Below, one piece after another: positions 1-5,522 of a stretch of DNA of 6,263 bases (position 1 is its first letter; each line of letters opens with the position of its first letter). The position numbers were made by a program, and so were the translations under genes. Source of the DNA: Candidatus Martarchaeota archaeon (GTDB lineage Archaea; Micrarchaeota; Micrarchaeia; Micrarchaeales; Micrarchaeaceae); assembly GCA_023485745.1 (NCBI GenBank), contig JAMCZL010000028.1:1-6263 (forward strand), in the 5' to 3' direction. A model generated the notes under the pieces. It ran no database searches and was not told where the DNA came from. It saw only the letters and a program-made list of their open reading frames with translations.

Positions 1-562
1 CTGGTGCTTTTCTTGCAGCAAACAATATAATGTAATTGCAGATAGACCCATTAGATATGAGATATTTGGTGCCGTTCAGCACGTAGCCTCCTGAGCTTTC
101 TTTGTATGTTGTAGATATAAGCGATTGGTCGCTGCCTTCATCGGGCTCGGTCAGGCCGAACGCGAAGATCGATTTGCCCGAGCACATGTTTCCGAGGTGC
201 TCTTGCTTCTGCTCCTCTGTGCCCCAGCGCTGTACTGCGGGCTCGGCTATGAATGTCTGGACATCGTACAGGGTGGATATGCCAAGGCCCAGGTATCCCA
301 ATCGTTGCTGCGTAAGCGCATGGACCAGCGCCCCCGAGGCAGTGCCGCCGTATCTCTTTTCTACAGGGATCCCAAAAAGGTTGTGTTTGGCCAGAATCCC
401 GATTGCTTCCGAATTGAACTCTCGCTTCATGTAGTGCTCGTACTCGGGTTCTGCAAGTTCCTCGGCCGCCTTGTCGGCTTCTTCTAGAATGCCGATGTCG
501 CCGCCTGAAAGCGCACCCAGCTTCTGCAGATCGTCAATGTCGTCCTTGAAAAGCCCCTCCAT
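1..562 (-). CDS. Acyl-CoA dehydrogenase, N-terminal 187 residues (gene runs off the left edge)
   Basis: Enzymes of this family use FAD to desaturate an acyl-CoA thioester between C2 and C3 and pass the electrons on, usually to ETF, in the cytoplasm. Reading leftward from the ATG at 562, the frame stays open to base 1. It shows the N-terminal helical domain and the start of the beta domain, with the family signature around residues 136-147 (GLTEPDEGSDQS) and NGTKYLISNG at 163-172. The C-terminal domain with the catalytic base lies outside the window. The protein aligns without gaps to the complete dehydrogenase at 1112-2332, at roughly 52% identity by hand count, so it is a paralogue. One signature position is Glu (142) where small residues are usual. 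The start lies 2 bases after the stop of the hexapeptide gene, with a GGAGTG ribosome site at 568-573. Substrate chain length cannot be read from this sequence. Confidence 0.93.
   Translation of the reverse strand, partial: MEGLFKDDIDDLQKLGALSGGDIGILEEADKAAEELAEPEYEHYMKREFNSEAIGILAKHNLFGIPVEKRYGGTASGALVHALTQQRLGYLGLGISTLYDVQTFIAEPAVQRWGTEEQKQEHLGNMCSGKSIFAFGLTEPDEGSDQSLISTTYKESSGGYVLNGTKYLISNGSICNYIILFAARKAP
144..166. repeat. Copy 1 of a 23-bp identical block shared by the two dehydrogenase genes
   Basis: These 23 bases are identical to 1914-1936 and encode the FAFGLTEP part of the dehydrogenase signature in both paralogues. A second identical block of 19 bases is at 424-442 and 2194-2212, and a third of 16 bases at 217-232 and 1987-2002. 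Such runs at the DNA level point to a duplication that is not very old, or to gene conversion, rather than to a mobile repeat. Confidence 0.8.
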
Positions 563-564
563 TC

Positions 565-1134
565 TTACACTCCGCCGTCCTCGGCCTTTGCCTGCCCGCC
601 AAGGTATCTGCCCTTTAATTTTACGTACGCCTTCCAATTTCTTGTTATCCTTGCCTTGTGCGCAGGTGTGACCTTTCCGCGCACCCTGCCTGGAACCCCC
701 ATTACTATGCTGTGTGATGGTATTGTTGAACCTTCAGGTACGACTGCTCCGGCAGCTATTATGCACCAGTCTCCGATTTTTGCGCCCTCCAGTATTATGC
801 TGCCCATTCCAATCAGGCAGTTGTCGCCTATCGTACAGCCGTGCACTATGGCATTATGGCCTATCGATACATTGTTTCCCACTATTGTTGGAAATTTGTC
901 TGCAGTTCCGTGCATTACAGAATTATCCTGCACGCTCACGTTGCTGCCTATGCGTATGTAGTGCATGTCACCCCTTAGCACAGTTCCGTACCATATGCTA
1001 GAGTTCTTGCCTATCTCCACGTCACCTATGATGACAGCGCTGCCTGCTACGAATGCAGTACGGTCTATTTTAGGCTTCTTGGTCCCGAATTTAATTATAG
1101 GCACTAAATCACTATGAATATGCTTCGAACCCAT
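565..1134 (-). CDS. Gamma-class carbonic anhydrase-like left-handed beta-helix (hexapeptide) protein
   Basis: The 189-residue protein is built almost wholly of hexapeptide repeats (for example IGDVEIGKNSSIW near residues 36-48, then repeats to about 136), the left-handed beta-helix fold of gamma carbonic anhydrases and PaaY/CaiE/YrdA proteins, which form trimers. The three zinc-ligand histidines are present (H75, H93, H98), as are the RGD at 54-56 and Gln69 that match active-site residues of Cam. It should therefore bind metal at subunit interfaces. It lacks the N-terminal leader and acidic loop of archetypal Cam, so it is of the short CamH/PaaY type. Relatives in acyl-CoA pathways (CaiE, PaaY) are accessory enzymes, and PaaY acts as a thioesterase. 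Lying between two acyl-CoA dehydrogenases, that role is as plausible as CO2 hydration. The ATG at 1134 overlaps the upstream gene by 23 bases and lacks a good ribosome site. A GTG at 1104, preceded by AGTGAT, would start at PIIKFG as relatives do. Confidence 0.93.
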   Translation of the reverse strand: MGSKHIHSDLVPIIKFGTKKPKIDRTAFVAGSAVIIGDVEIGKNSSIWYGTVLRGDMHYIRIGSNVSVQDNSVMHGTADKFPTIVGNNVSIGHNAIVHGCTIGDNCLIGMGSIILEGAKIGDWCIIAAGAVVPEGSTIPSHSIVMGVPGRVRGKVTPAHKARITRNWKAYVKLKGRYLGGQAKAEDGGV

Positions 1135-2332
1135 CCCCGAGGATCGTTGACGCGATCTTGAGGTCCTGTATCTCGTCAGTGCCTTCGTATATCCGTGCTA
1201 CCCTGCTGTCGCAGAAGAGCTGGCCCACGGGAGACATAAGGGAGTATCCGAAGCCGCCGTGGACCTGCACGGCCCTGTCGGCGGACTCAAATGCGAGCCG
1301 CGATGCGATGCGCTTCGCAAGCGAAACACGGAGCTCGACCTCCTCCATGAGGTTCTTGTCATTAGGATTGCTTTCATACTCTCCTTTCCTGATAGCCGCG
1401 AAATACGTAGGCCATCTTGCCATCTCTAGATTCTGACGCATTGCAGAGATGTGCTGCTGTATCAGCTGATGCTTGCCGATCTGCTTTCCGTGCTGGACTC
1501 TTTCCCTTGATCTTTTCAGCGACGCGTTAAGCGACGCCTCTATCACGCCTACGCAGCCTGCTGCGACCCCGAGCCTTGCATTTAGCAGGGCGGAATAAGC
1601 AACATGCAGGCCCCTGCCTTCAGGGCCTATCATGTTCTCTTTCGGCACTGCCACGTTTTCGAAGTCCAGCATCCCGGTATCCGAGGTAAAGAGCCCTATT
1701 TTTTCCCTGAGCTCCATGCGGCTCAGTCCTGCGCTCTTGGCATCGACCAGTATTGCGCTTATTGTGCCTGGATTCTCGGCAGATCGCGCAAAAACCATTA
1801 TGTAATCAGCAATAGTTCCATTTGATATCAGATACTTGGTTCCGTTCACGAGGTAGCTGTCGCCCTCCTTTTTGTACTGGGTCTTGAGAGAAGAGGGATC
1901 GCTGCCTGCCTCTGGCTCGGTCAGGCCGAACGCGAACACCTTTTCCTTGCGGACCGCCTTCGGCAGGTATTCAGACTTCTGCCCTTCTGTGCCCCAGCGC
2001 TGGATAGTCTGGGCGCATAAGAAAACCTGAACGTTTATGAAGCTTGAAAGGCCCAGTCCCAGCTGGCCCAGGCGCTCTTTTTCCAAGGCCGATATGATAG
2101 GCGGCATTTCCAGCCCTCCGTATTCCTTTTTTATTGGTATGCCAAGCAGATTGTATTTTGCAAGTATGCCGGGAGCCTCGGAGTTGAACTCGTGCTTCAT
2201 GTAGTGCTCGTATTCCGGTTCGGCGATCTCGTCCGCAGCCTTGTCCGAAGCCTCCAGGACCTTCATCTCTTCGTCGCTGAATTTACGGAACCTCTCCAGA
2301 TCTTTTATTGAATTTGCGAACTGCTCTTCCAT
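1112..2332 (-). CDS. Acyl-CoA dehydrogenase, complete (406 residues)
   Basis: This flavoenzyme is predicted to catalyse alpha,beta-desaturation of an acyl-CoA in beta-oxidation or a related pathway. The three-domain layout is complete. There is a helical N-terminal domain to about residue 130, and a beta domain carrying the signature GLTEPEAGSDPSS at 136-148 and NGTKYLISNG at 163-172. The C-terminal helical domain contains RERVQHGKQIGKHQLIQ (276-292) for FAD and dimer contacts. The catalytic-base position is Glu383 in IYEGTDEIQ. Length is typical (about 380-410). The second signature is altered: after QVHGGFGY the usual D, E and R residues before IYEGT are replaced (SLMSPVGQLFCDSRVAR), which may tune flavin or acceptor contacts. 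The ATG at 2332 is 3 bases from the CoxG-like stop, with GGTG at 2339-2342 as ribosome site. Electron acceptor and chain-length preference are not visible. Confidence 0.96.
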   Translation of the reverse strand: MEEQFANSIKDLERFRKFSDEEMKVLEASDKAADEIAEPEYEHYMKHEFNSEAPGILAKYNLLGIPIKKEYGGLEMPPIISALEKERLGQLGLGLSSFINVQVFLCAQTIQRWGTEGQKSEYLPKAVRKEKVFAFGLTEPEAGSDPSSLKTQYKKEGDSYLVNGTKYLISNGTIADYIMVFARSAENPGTISAILVDAKSAGLSRMELREKIGLFTSDTGMLDFENVAVPKENMIGPEGRGLHVAYSALLNARLGVAAGCVGVIEASLNASLKRSRERVQHGKQIGKHQLIQQHISAMRQNLEMARWPTYFAAIRKGEYESNPNDKNLMEEVELRVSLAKRIASRLAFESADRAVQVHGGFGYSLMSPVGQLFCDSRVARIYEGTDEIQDLKIASTILGDGFEAYS

Positions 2333-2335
2333 TCC

Positions 2336-2785
2336 CTACACCGGGCCTTTTTCGATTTTCTCCTTCACTTTTGATATTATCTCGCTGACTTTTTCATCGG
2401 TCGCCTTCCTTATTATGGATTCGCTTACCCCGCTTATTATGCCGGTGAATTCCGCGTCTGATTTCCAGGCTATCGACGTTGAACTTCCCGAGCCGGACAG
2501 TTTTATCGACAGGCTCATTTTTACCGTGCTGCCCAAACCCTTGCCTTGAAATGTGTATGTCACTTCGTCGTTCCCTGTTTCGGCAATTGAACCGTACATC
2601 CGTATAGTTCCCTTAACTACGCTTATCCCGACTCCCATGTTTATGGTAAACTGTTGGTCTCCAGTCTTTGCAAAATTGCTTGCATCGGGTATGCACGAAA
2701 ATACCTCCTCCGGATTTAAGACGAAGCTCCTTACGGTAGCTATTTCCGCGCCCAGCACCACAGACCCATCTGATTGTATGCGCAT
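2336..2785 (-). CDS. CoxG-like SRPBCC-fold protein (CO dehydrogenase subunit G family)
   Basis: The 149-residue protein fits the CoxG family of START/SRPBCC hydrophobic-ligand-binding proteins. Features in order are an N-terminal strand, the helix PEEVFSCIPDASNF (25-38, matching the family's vw..l.Dp..l..c.PG), GVGISVVKGT strands at 51-60, TYTFQGKGLGSTVKMSLSIKL across 77-96, SIAWKSDAEFTGIISGV at 104-120, and a long C-terminal helix from about 122 to 146. Classical CoxG serves molybdenum CO dehydrogenase in membrane recruitment and quinone handling. No such dehydrogenase genes are here; the neighbours are acyl-CoA dehydrogenases. The protein has no C-terminal anchor beyond the helix. I infer a lipid- or quinone-binding helper for the downstream flavoenzymes, but the ligand is unknown. 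It is the first gene of the operon, with TATA-like elements just upstream. Fold assignment is firm, function is not. Confidence 0.85.
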   Translation of the reverse strand: MRIQSDGSVVLGAEIATVRSFVLNPEEVFSCIPDASNFAKTGDQQFTINMGVGISVVKGTIRMYGSIAETGNDEVTYTFQGKGLGSTVKMSLSIKLSGSGSSTSIAWKSDAEFTGIISGVSESIIRKATDEKVSEIISKVKEKIEKGPV

Positions 2786-2824
2786 GATTACCCTTTCGCT
2801 GCCAAGCTTTTAATACTTTTATAA
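2786..2824 (-). promoter_or_regulatory. Promoter of the CoxG-dehydrogenase operon, two overlapping TATA-like elements
   Basis: On the minus strand the stretch reads TTATAAAA at 2817-2824 and TATTAAAA at 2808-2815, upstream of the ATG at 2785. The nearer element is centred about 26 bases before the ATG, which would give a leaderless transcript. The farther one would give a leader of about 10 bases. No strong ribosome site precedes this ATG, unlike the internal genes, which fits leaderless initiation. Confidence 0.6.
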
Positions 2825-2888
2825 TGGGCTTTTTACTGCCGGCTACGGAGCACGAATGCAATTTCCGCACAGCAGGGCTGCAGTGCAG

Positions 2889-3695
2889 TCATATCTTGTC
2901 CAGGGGGTTCTCGCCCTTAAACCTGAAAATCCTGAAGAACGTATAGAACGCGAAGACGTCGAGTGCGAAGGGCAGGTAGCCCAGGTATCCGATCAGAGGC
3001 ATCTCGAAAAGCCTGTACTGCGGCAGAAATACAGAGGGCAGGAAATAAAGCCATTTCGCATATGAGAGGTAGTTCCACATTTCCCAGAAAAAGCCCATTA
3101 TTATTCCGGAGAGAAACAGCTGGAACATTTCGCTCCACCTGCCATTGGTCATTTTCCCGAATACGCTGGCGTTTCCCATTAGGTAGTTTATCGGGTCCAA
3201 GATTAGGAATATCCCTATCCATATGAGCGGAAACGCGGACTTGGGCACGAAAATAGGTATGATCATCAGCGCAACTCCAAGAGCTATTGAGGGTTTCATT
3301 ATACCTTTGGATATTTTCGGCAGCTTGACATTCTTGAATATGCCGAGCGCCTTTACAAGTGTGAACGTCTCTGCTACTGCCGGGAGTATGGTCGTGAAAT
3401 CCAGGAGGTGCTCGTACCATATCCAGTGTATGTATATCCAGTCTACAGCGGTAAGGTTGTACAGCTCGGATATGAGCCAGAACGGCACGGATATGAGTAG
3501 CATTAGCAGAAATTCCCATGGATAGGTGCTTATTATTGACCTGTGCCTTATCTTGTATACTACGCTGTCAAAAAGGAAAATGTAGCCGTACCACGCTATC
3601 GGTATGTAGAACAAGGCGAAGGGCTCGACTTTTGTAAAGAAATTTATGTTGGCGAATGCCAGCATGAAAATTCCAAGATAACCGTACCATTTCAT
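2889..3695 (-). CDS. Polytopic membrane protein of unknown function (268 residues)
   Basis: I cannot assign a function. The protein is strongly hydrophobic with about seven membrane segments, near residues 3-20, 27-46, 61-79, 133-150, 153-173, 191-210 and 234-256; aromatic residues are very frequent. The most distinctive part is C-terminal: GFFWEMWNYLSYAKWLY at 201-217, then FEMPLIGYLGYLPFAL at 230-245, a Trp/Glu and Gly/Pro-rich pattern that resembles unannotated bacterial and archaeal membrane proteins. Asp167-Pro168 and Glu205 inside hydrophobic segments could be functional. I start it at the ATG at 3695 because GGTG lies 5 bases upstream; the frame extends to a TTG at 3731, which lacks a ribosome site. 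It is separated by 103 bases from the operon downstream and has its own promoter. Lycopene-cyclase-like or ion-channel roles were considered, but no motif supports them. Confidence 0.8.
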   Translation of the reverse strand: MKWYGYLGIFMLAFANINFFTKVEPFALFYIPIAWYGYIFLFDSVVYKIRHRSIISTYPWEFLLMLLISVPFWLISELYNLTAVDWIYIHWIWYEHLLDFTTILPAVAETFTLVKALGIFKNVKLPKISKGIMKPSIALGVALMIIPIFVPKSAFPLIWIGIFLILDPINYLMGNASVFGKMTNGRWSEMFQLFLSGIIMGFFWEMWNYLSYAKWLYFLPSVFLPQYRLFEMPLIGYLGYLPFALDVFAFYTFFRIFRFKGENPLDKI

Positions 3696-3700
3696 AAATG

Positions 3701-3704
3701 CACC
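3701..3704 (-). promoter_or_regulatory. Ribosome binding site that decides the membrane protein start
   Basis: The minus strand reads GGTG, then CATTT, then the ATG at 3695. GGTG matches the core of archaeal Shine-Dalgarno sequences, and the same motif precedes the complete dehydrogenase (2339-2342). It supports ATG 3695 over the upstream TTG at 3731. Confidence 0.55.
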
Positions 3705-3759
3705 GTTTGCAGTGTTTTCCCCGGCCAGCAACTAAACGCAGGATATGCAGGCGGGAACG

Positions 3760-3770
3760 TATTTATTAAG
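3760..3770 (-). promoter_or_regulatory. TATA-like element for the membrane protein gene
   Basis: The minus strand reads CTTAATAAATA here. Transcription would start about 26 bases downstream, near 3739, giving a leader of about 44 bases that contains the GGTG site. An A-rich run (T-rich on the plus strand, 3779-3790) lies just upstream. Confidence 0.45.
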
Positions 3771-3839
3771 CATGCAAGGTTTTTATTTTTGTATATTTTC
3801 CCTGCTTTGGGCGGGCCGGAGCACGCGTTGCATGCACGC
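3770..3839. repeat. Inverted GCATGCAA / TTGCATGC pair with a palindromic core, between divergent units
   Basis: GCATGCAA at 3770-3777 is the exact inverted partner of TTGCATGC at 3828-3835, 50 bases apart. The right arm sits inside a longer near-palindrome, GCGTTGCATGCACGC at 3825-3839, with a perfect TGCATGCA core. The left arm touches the TATA-like element of the minus-strand gene. The arrangement could be an operator pair, but the arms are short and GCATGC also occurs inside genes here. Confidence 0.35.
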
Positions 3840-3864
3840 TGGGCATATGGGGTATTGTCTACAA

Positions 3865-4064
3865 AGTTCAGAAAGAGAGGAGATGCGCCGATTTGGACAG
3901 GTATCAATTCTTTGCCGCTCAAGGGGATGTGGCCGGACGACGAGTATTGGCTGCCCAAGGTTCTCGCTGGCAAAAGGGTTAGGGCGGCGTTCCTTTTCGA
4001 CGAGAATGAGAGCATGCCTGATCGTTATGTCAAGGTGCTTGGAGAGGGCGCGGGCACAGAGTGA
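3865..4064 (+). pseudogene. C-terminal remnant of an MTH1-like Nudix hydrolase (8-oxo-dGTPase), frameshifted
   Basis: The frame ending at the TGA at 4062-4064 reads PIWTGINSLPLKGMWPDD, then EYWLPKVLAGKRVRAAFLFD. This closely follows the C-terminal part of MTH1-type 8-oxo-dGTPases (EMRP-W-F-x-x-D-x-IP-x-x-x-MWPDD-x-YW-x-P, then a basic FxF strand). The expected preceding EEMR is found one frame over at 3877-3888, directly abutting. One extra base near 3887 would restore EEMRPIW, so a single-base deletion is likely. The Nudix box itself (GX5EX7REUXEEXGU) is absent, and no room exists for it between here and the gene at 3695. I read this as the last third of a decayed or truncated nucleotide-pool-cleaning gene. 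A 45-residue peptide from the ATG at 3930 is possible but would lack the catalytic part. Confidence 0.55.
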
Positions 4065-4088
4065 ATGCGCCCGGATATGCACAAACAG

Positions 4089-4096
4089 ATAAAAAT
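4089..4096 (+). promoter_or_regulatory. TATA-like element of the Nramp-type transporter gene
   Basis: The bases ATAAAAAT are centred about 26 bases before the ATG at 4118. That spacing places the transcription start on the start codon itself, as in archaeal leaderless mRNAs. No ribosome site precedes the ATG, and none is well placed before the upstream GTG at 4061. Confidence 0.5.
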
Positions 4097-4117
4097 GTGC
4101 CCAGACAGATACCTATA

Positions 4118-5512
4118 ATGGAAAACAGTACGGGCGCAAATGCAGTGCATAACGGCAAGCCGGTAGATATAAACAAGAAGCTTGCAGAGCTGCCTGTCGA
4201 CATACGGCTCAGGGCCGTAGACAGGCTCAGGATTGCCGCGCTCAGGAGCAGGAAAACGCAGCTGGCTAAGTTCCTTCTTGTGCTAGCGCTCATAGGCCCT
4301 GGAATCCTAGTCATGGTTGCGGACAACGATGCCGGTGGAGTAATAACATATGCACAAACCGGATCTATATTCGGAATCGGCTTCTTCATACCTTTCATGA
4401 TACTCATGATACCGGTGGCGTATGTGGTCCAGGAGATGACCGTACGCCTTGCGGCGGTGACGCGGAGGGGGCACGCAGAAATGATATGGAAGCGCTACGG
4501 CAGGTTCTGGGGCTCTTTCTCTCTCGCCGACCTGGTCATAGCGAACTCGCTGACTCTTGTAACCGAGTTCATCGGCATAACTTTCGGCCTAGGCATATTC
4601 GGCGTGAAGCCCGTCTATGCCGTCCTTATTGGATTCGCTTTCGTACTTTTCATAACCATGTCGTTCAGGTACCACAACTGGGAGAGGGCCAGCCTCATAG
4701 TGGCATTCTTCAACCTAATCTTTATACCGCTCGTCTTCTTCGCAAAGCCCGATTGGGGGCTTGTTGCGGCGGCCTTCGGCACCTGGAAGGTGCCATTTGG
4801 CATAACTCCTCTTTTCATATACGTGCTCCTCGCTAATTTAGGGACAACCATAGCGCCGTGGATGCTTTTCTTCCAGCAGAGCTCCGAGGTCGACAAGGGA
4901 ACTGTGCCGGAAGACATAAAGGCTGCGAGGAGGGACACGTTGGTAGGGGCGTGCATAATGGCCGCAGTGGCGATATCGATACTGATATTGACGGGCATGC
5001 TGGTGTTCCAGCCAGGGATATCCGTGACAGCGACGAGCAGCTACGACATACAGTTTATACTCTCGACCATAACGCAGAAGATAGGCATGCTGCCTACCAA
5101 GCTGTTTGCCCTAGGGCTCATAGATGCTGGGCTTATAGCAACGATAGCGATAACCGCAAGCACTTCATGGGCCGTAGGGGAGGCGATGGGCTGGCCTAAG
5201 AGCATAAACCTGCCGTTCCTGCAGGGAAGGAAGTTCTACCTTCCAGGATTGGCGAGCATGGCTGTAGCGGCAATAATAGTGCTGATACCGCACATACCGC
5301 TGGGCTTCCTCAACCTGACAGTGCAGGTCATAGCCTCGATATTCATGCCAGCGGCGATGCTGTTCCTGCTTCTGCTGGTGAACGACAAGGAGATTATGGG
5401 CAAGTATGCCAACGGAAAGGCGAACAATGCAGCGGCCATAGCTATAATGTGCATGCTCATAGTGATGAGCGGCCTTTACGGGGTGTCGCTCGTGTTCCCT
5501 GGATTGATATAG
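4118..5512 (+). CDS. Nramp/SLC11-family divalent metal transporter with a divergent metal site
   Basis: This integral membrane carrier has about 11 hydrophobic segments on the LeuT fold and probably imports a divalent metal with protons. From the ATG at 4118 it has 464 residues; the charged N-terminus to about 50 is cytoplasmic. TM1 carries GPGILVMVADNDAGGVITY (60-78), where canonical Nramps have DPGN. TM6 carries GTTIAPWMLFFQQSS (242-256), where they have G-A-T-V-M-P-H-N. The metal-binding Met is thus Ala and the following His is Trp. In SLC11 that Met favours Mn2+ and Fe2+; relatives lacking it include Mg2+ carriers, so selectivity is open. Further family marks are VQEMTVRLAAVTRRGHAE near 104-121 and Asp337 in TM8. 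The frame extends to a GTG at 4061, which would overlap the Nudix-like remnant by four bases; I prefer 4118 because of the TATA-like spacing. A small membrane protein follows 10 bases downstream. Confidence 0.93.
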   Translation: MENSTGANAVHNGKPVDINKKLAELPVDIRLRAVDRLRIAALRSRKTQLAKFLLVLALIGPGILVMVADNDAGGVITYAQTGSIFGIGFFIPFMILMIPVAYVVQEMTVRLAAVTRRGHAEMIWKRYGRFWGSFSLADLVIANSLTLVTEFIGITFGLGIFGVKPVYAVLIGFAFVLFITMSFRYHNWERASLIVAFFNLIFIPLVFFAKPDWGLVAAAFGTWKVPFGITPLFIYVLLANLGTTIAPWMLFFQQSSEVDKGTVPEDIKAARRDTLVGACIMAAVAISILILTGMLVFQPGISVTATSSYDIQFILSTITQKIGMLPTKLFALGLIDAGLIATIAITASTSWAVGEAMGWPKSINLPFLQGRKFYLPGLASMAVAAIIVLIPHIPLGFLNLTVQVIASIFMPAAMLFLLLLVNDKEIMGKYANGKANNAAAIAIMCMLIVMSGLYGVSLVFPGLI

Positions 5513-5522
5513 GTATGATTGC

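Noticed and set aside
102..487. Plus-strand frames over the left edge
   Set aside because: They are antisense to the partial dehydrogenase, whose translation matches its paralogue along the whole stretch.
2786..2888. A small RNA gene or terminator between the membrane protein and the CoxG-like gene
   Set aside because: I see no stable stem with a T-run in the minus direction, and the segment is explained by the operon promoter.
2917..3519. A 200-codon minus-strand frame
   Set aside because: It lies wholly inside the membrane protein gene in another frame and its translation is rich in His, Arg and Cys without a recognisable fold.
3696..3731. Membrane protein start at the TTG at 3731
   Set aside because: The TTG has no ribosome site, while the ATG at 3695 has GGTG at a good distance. 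The 12 extra residues are polar and add no family feature.
3779..3800. T-rich tract on the plus strand as a terminator
   Set aside because: No plus-strand gene ends before it. Its position upstream of a minus-strand gene suits promoter-region sequence better.
3543..4064. A 173-codon plus-strand frame as one intact gene
   Set aside because: Its first half is antisense to the membrane protein and has no family resemblance. Only the last third looks like a protein, and that part is the Nudix-like tail joined by a frame change.
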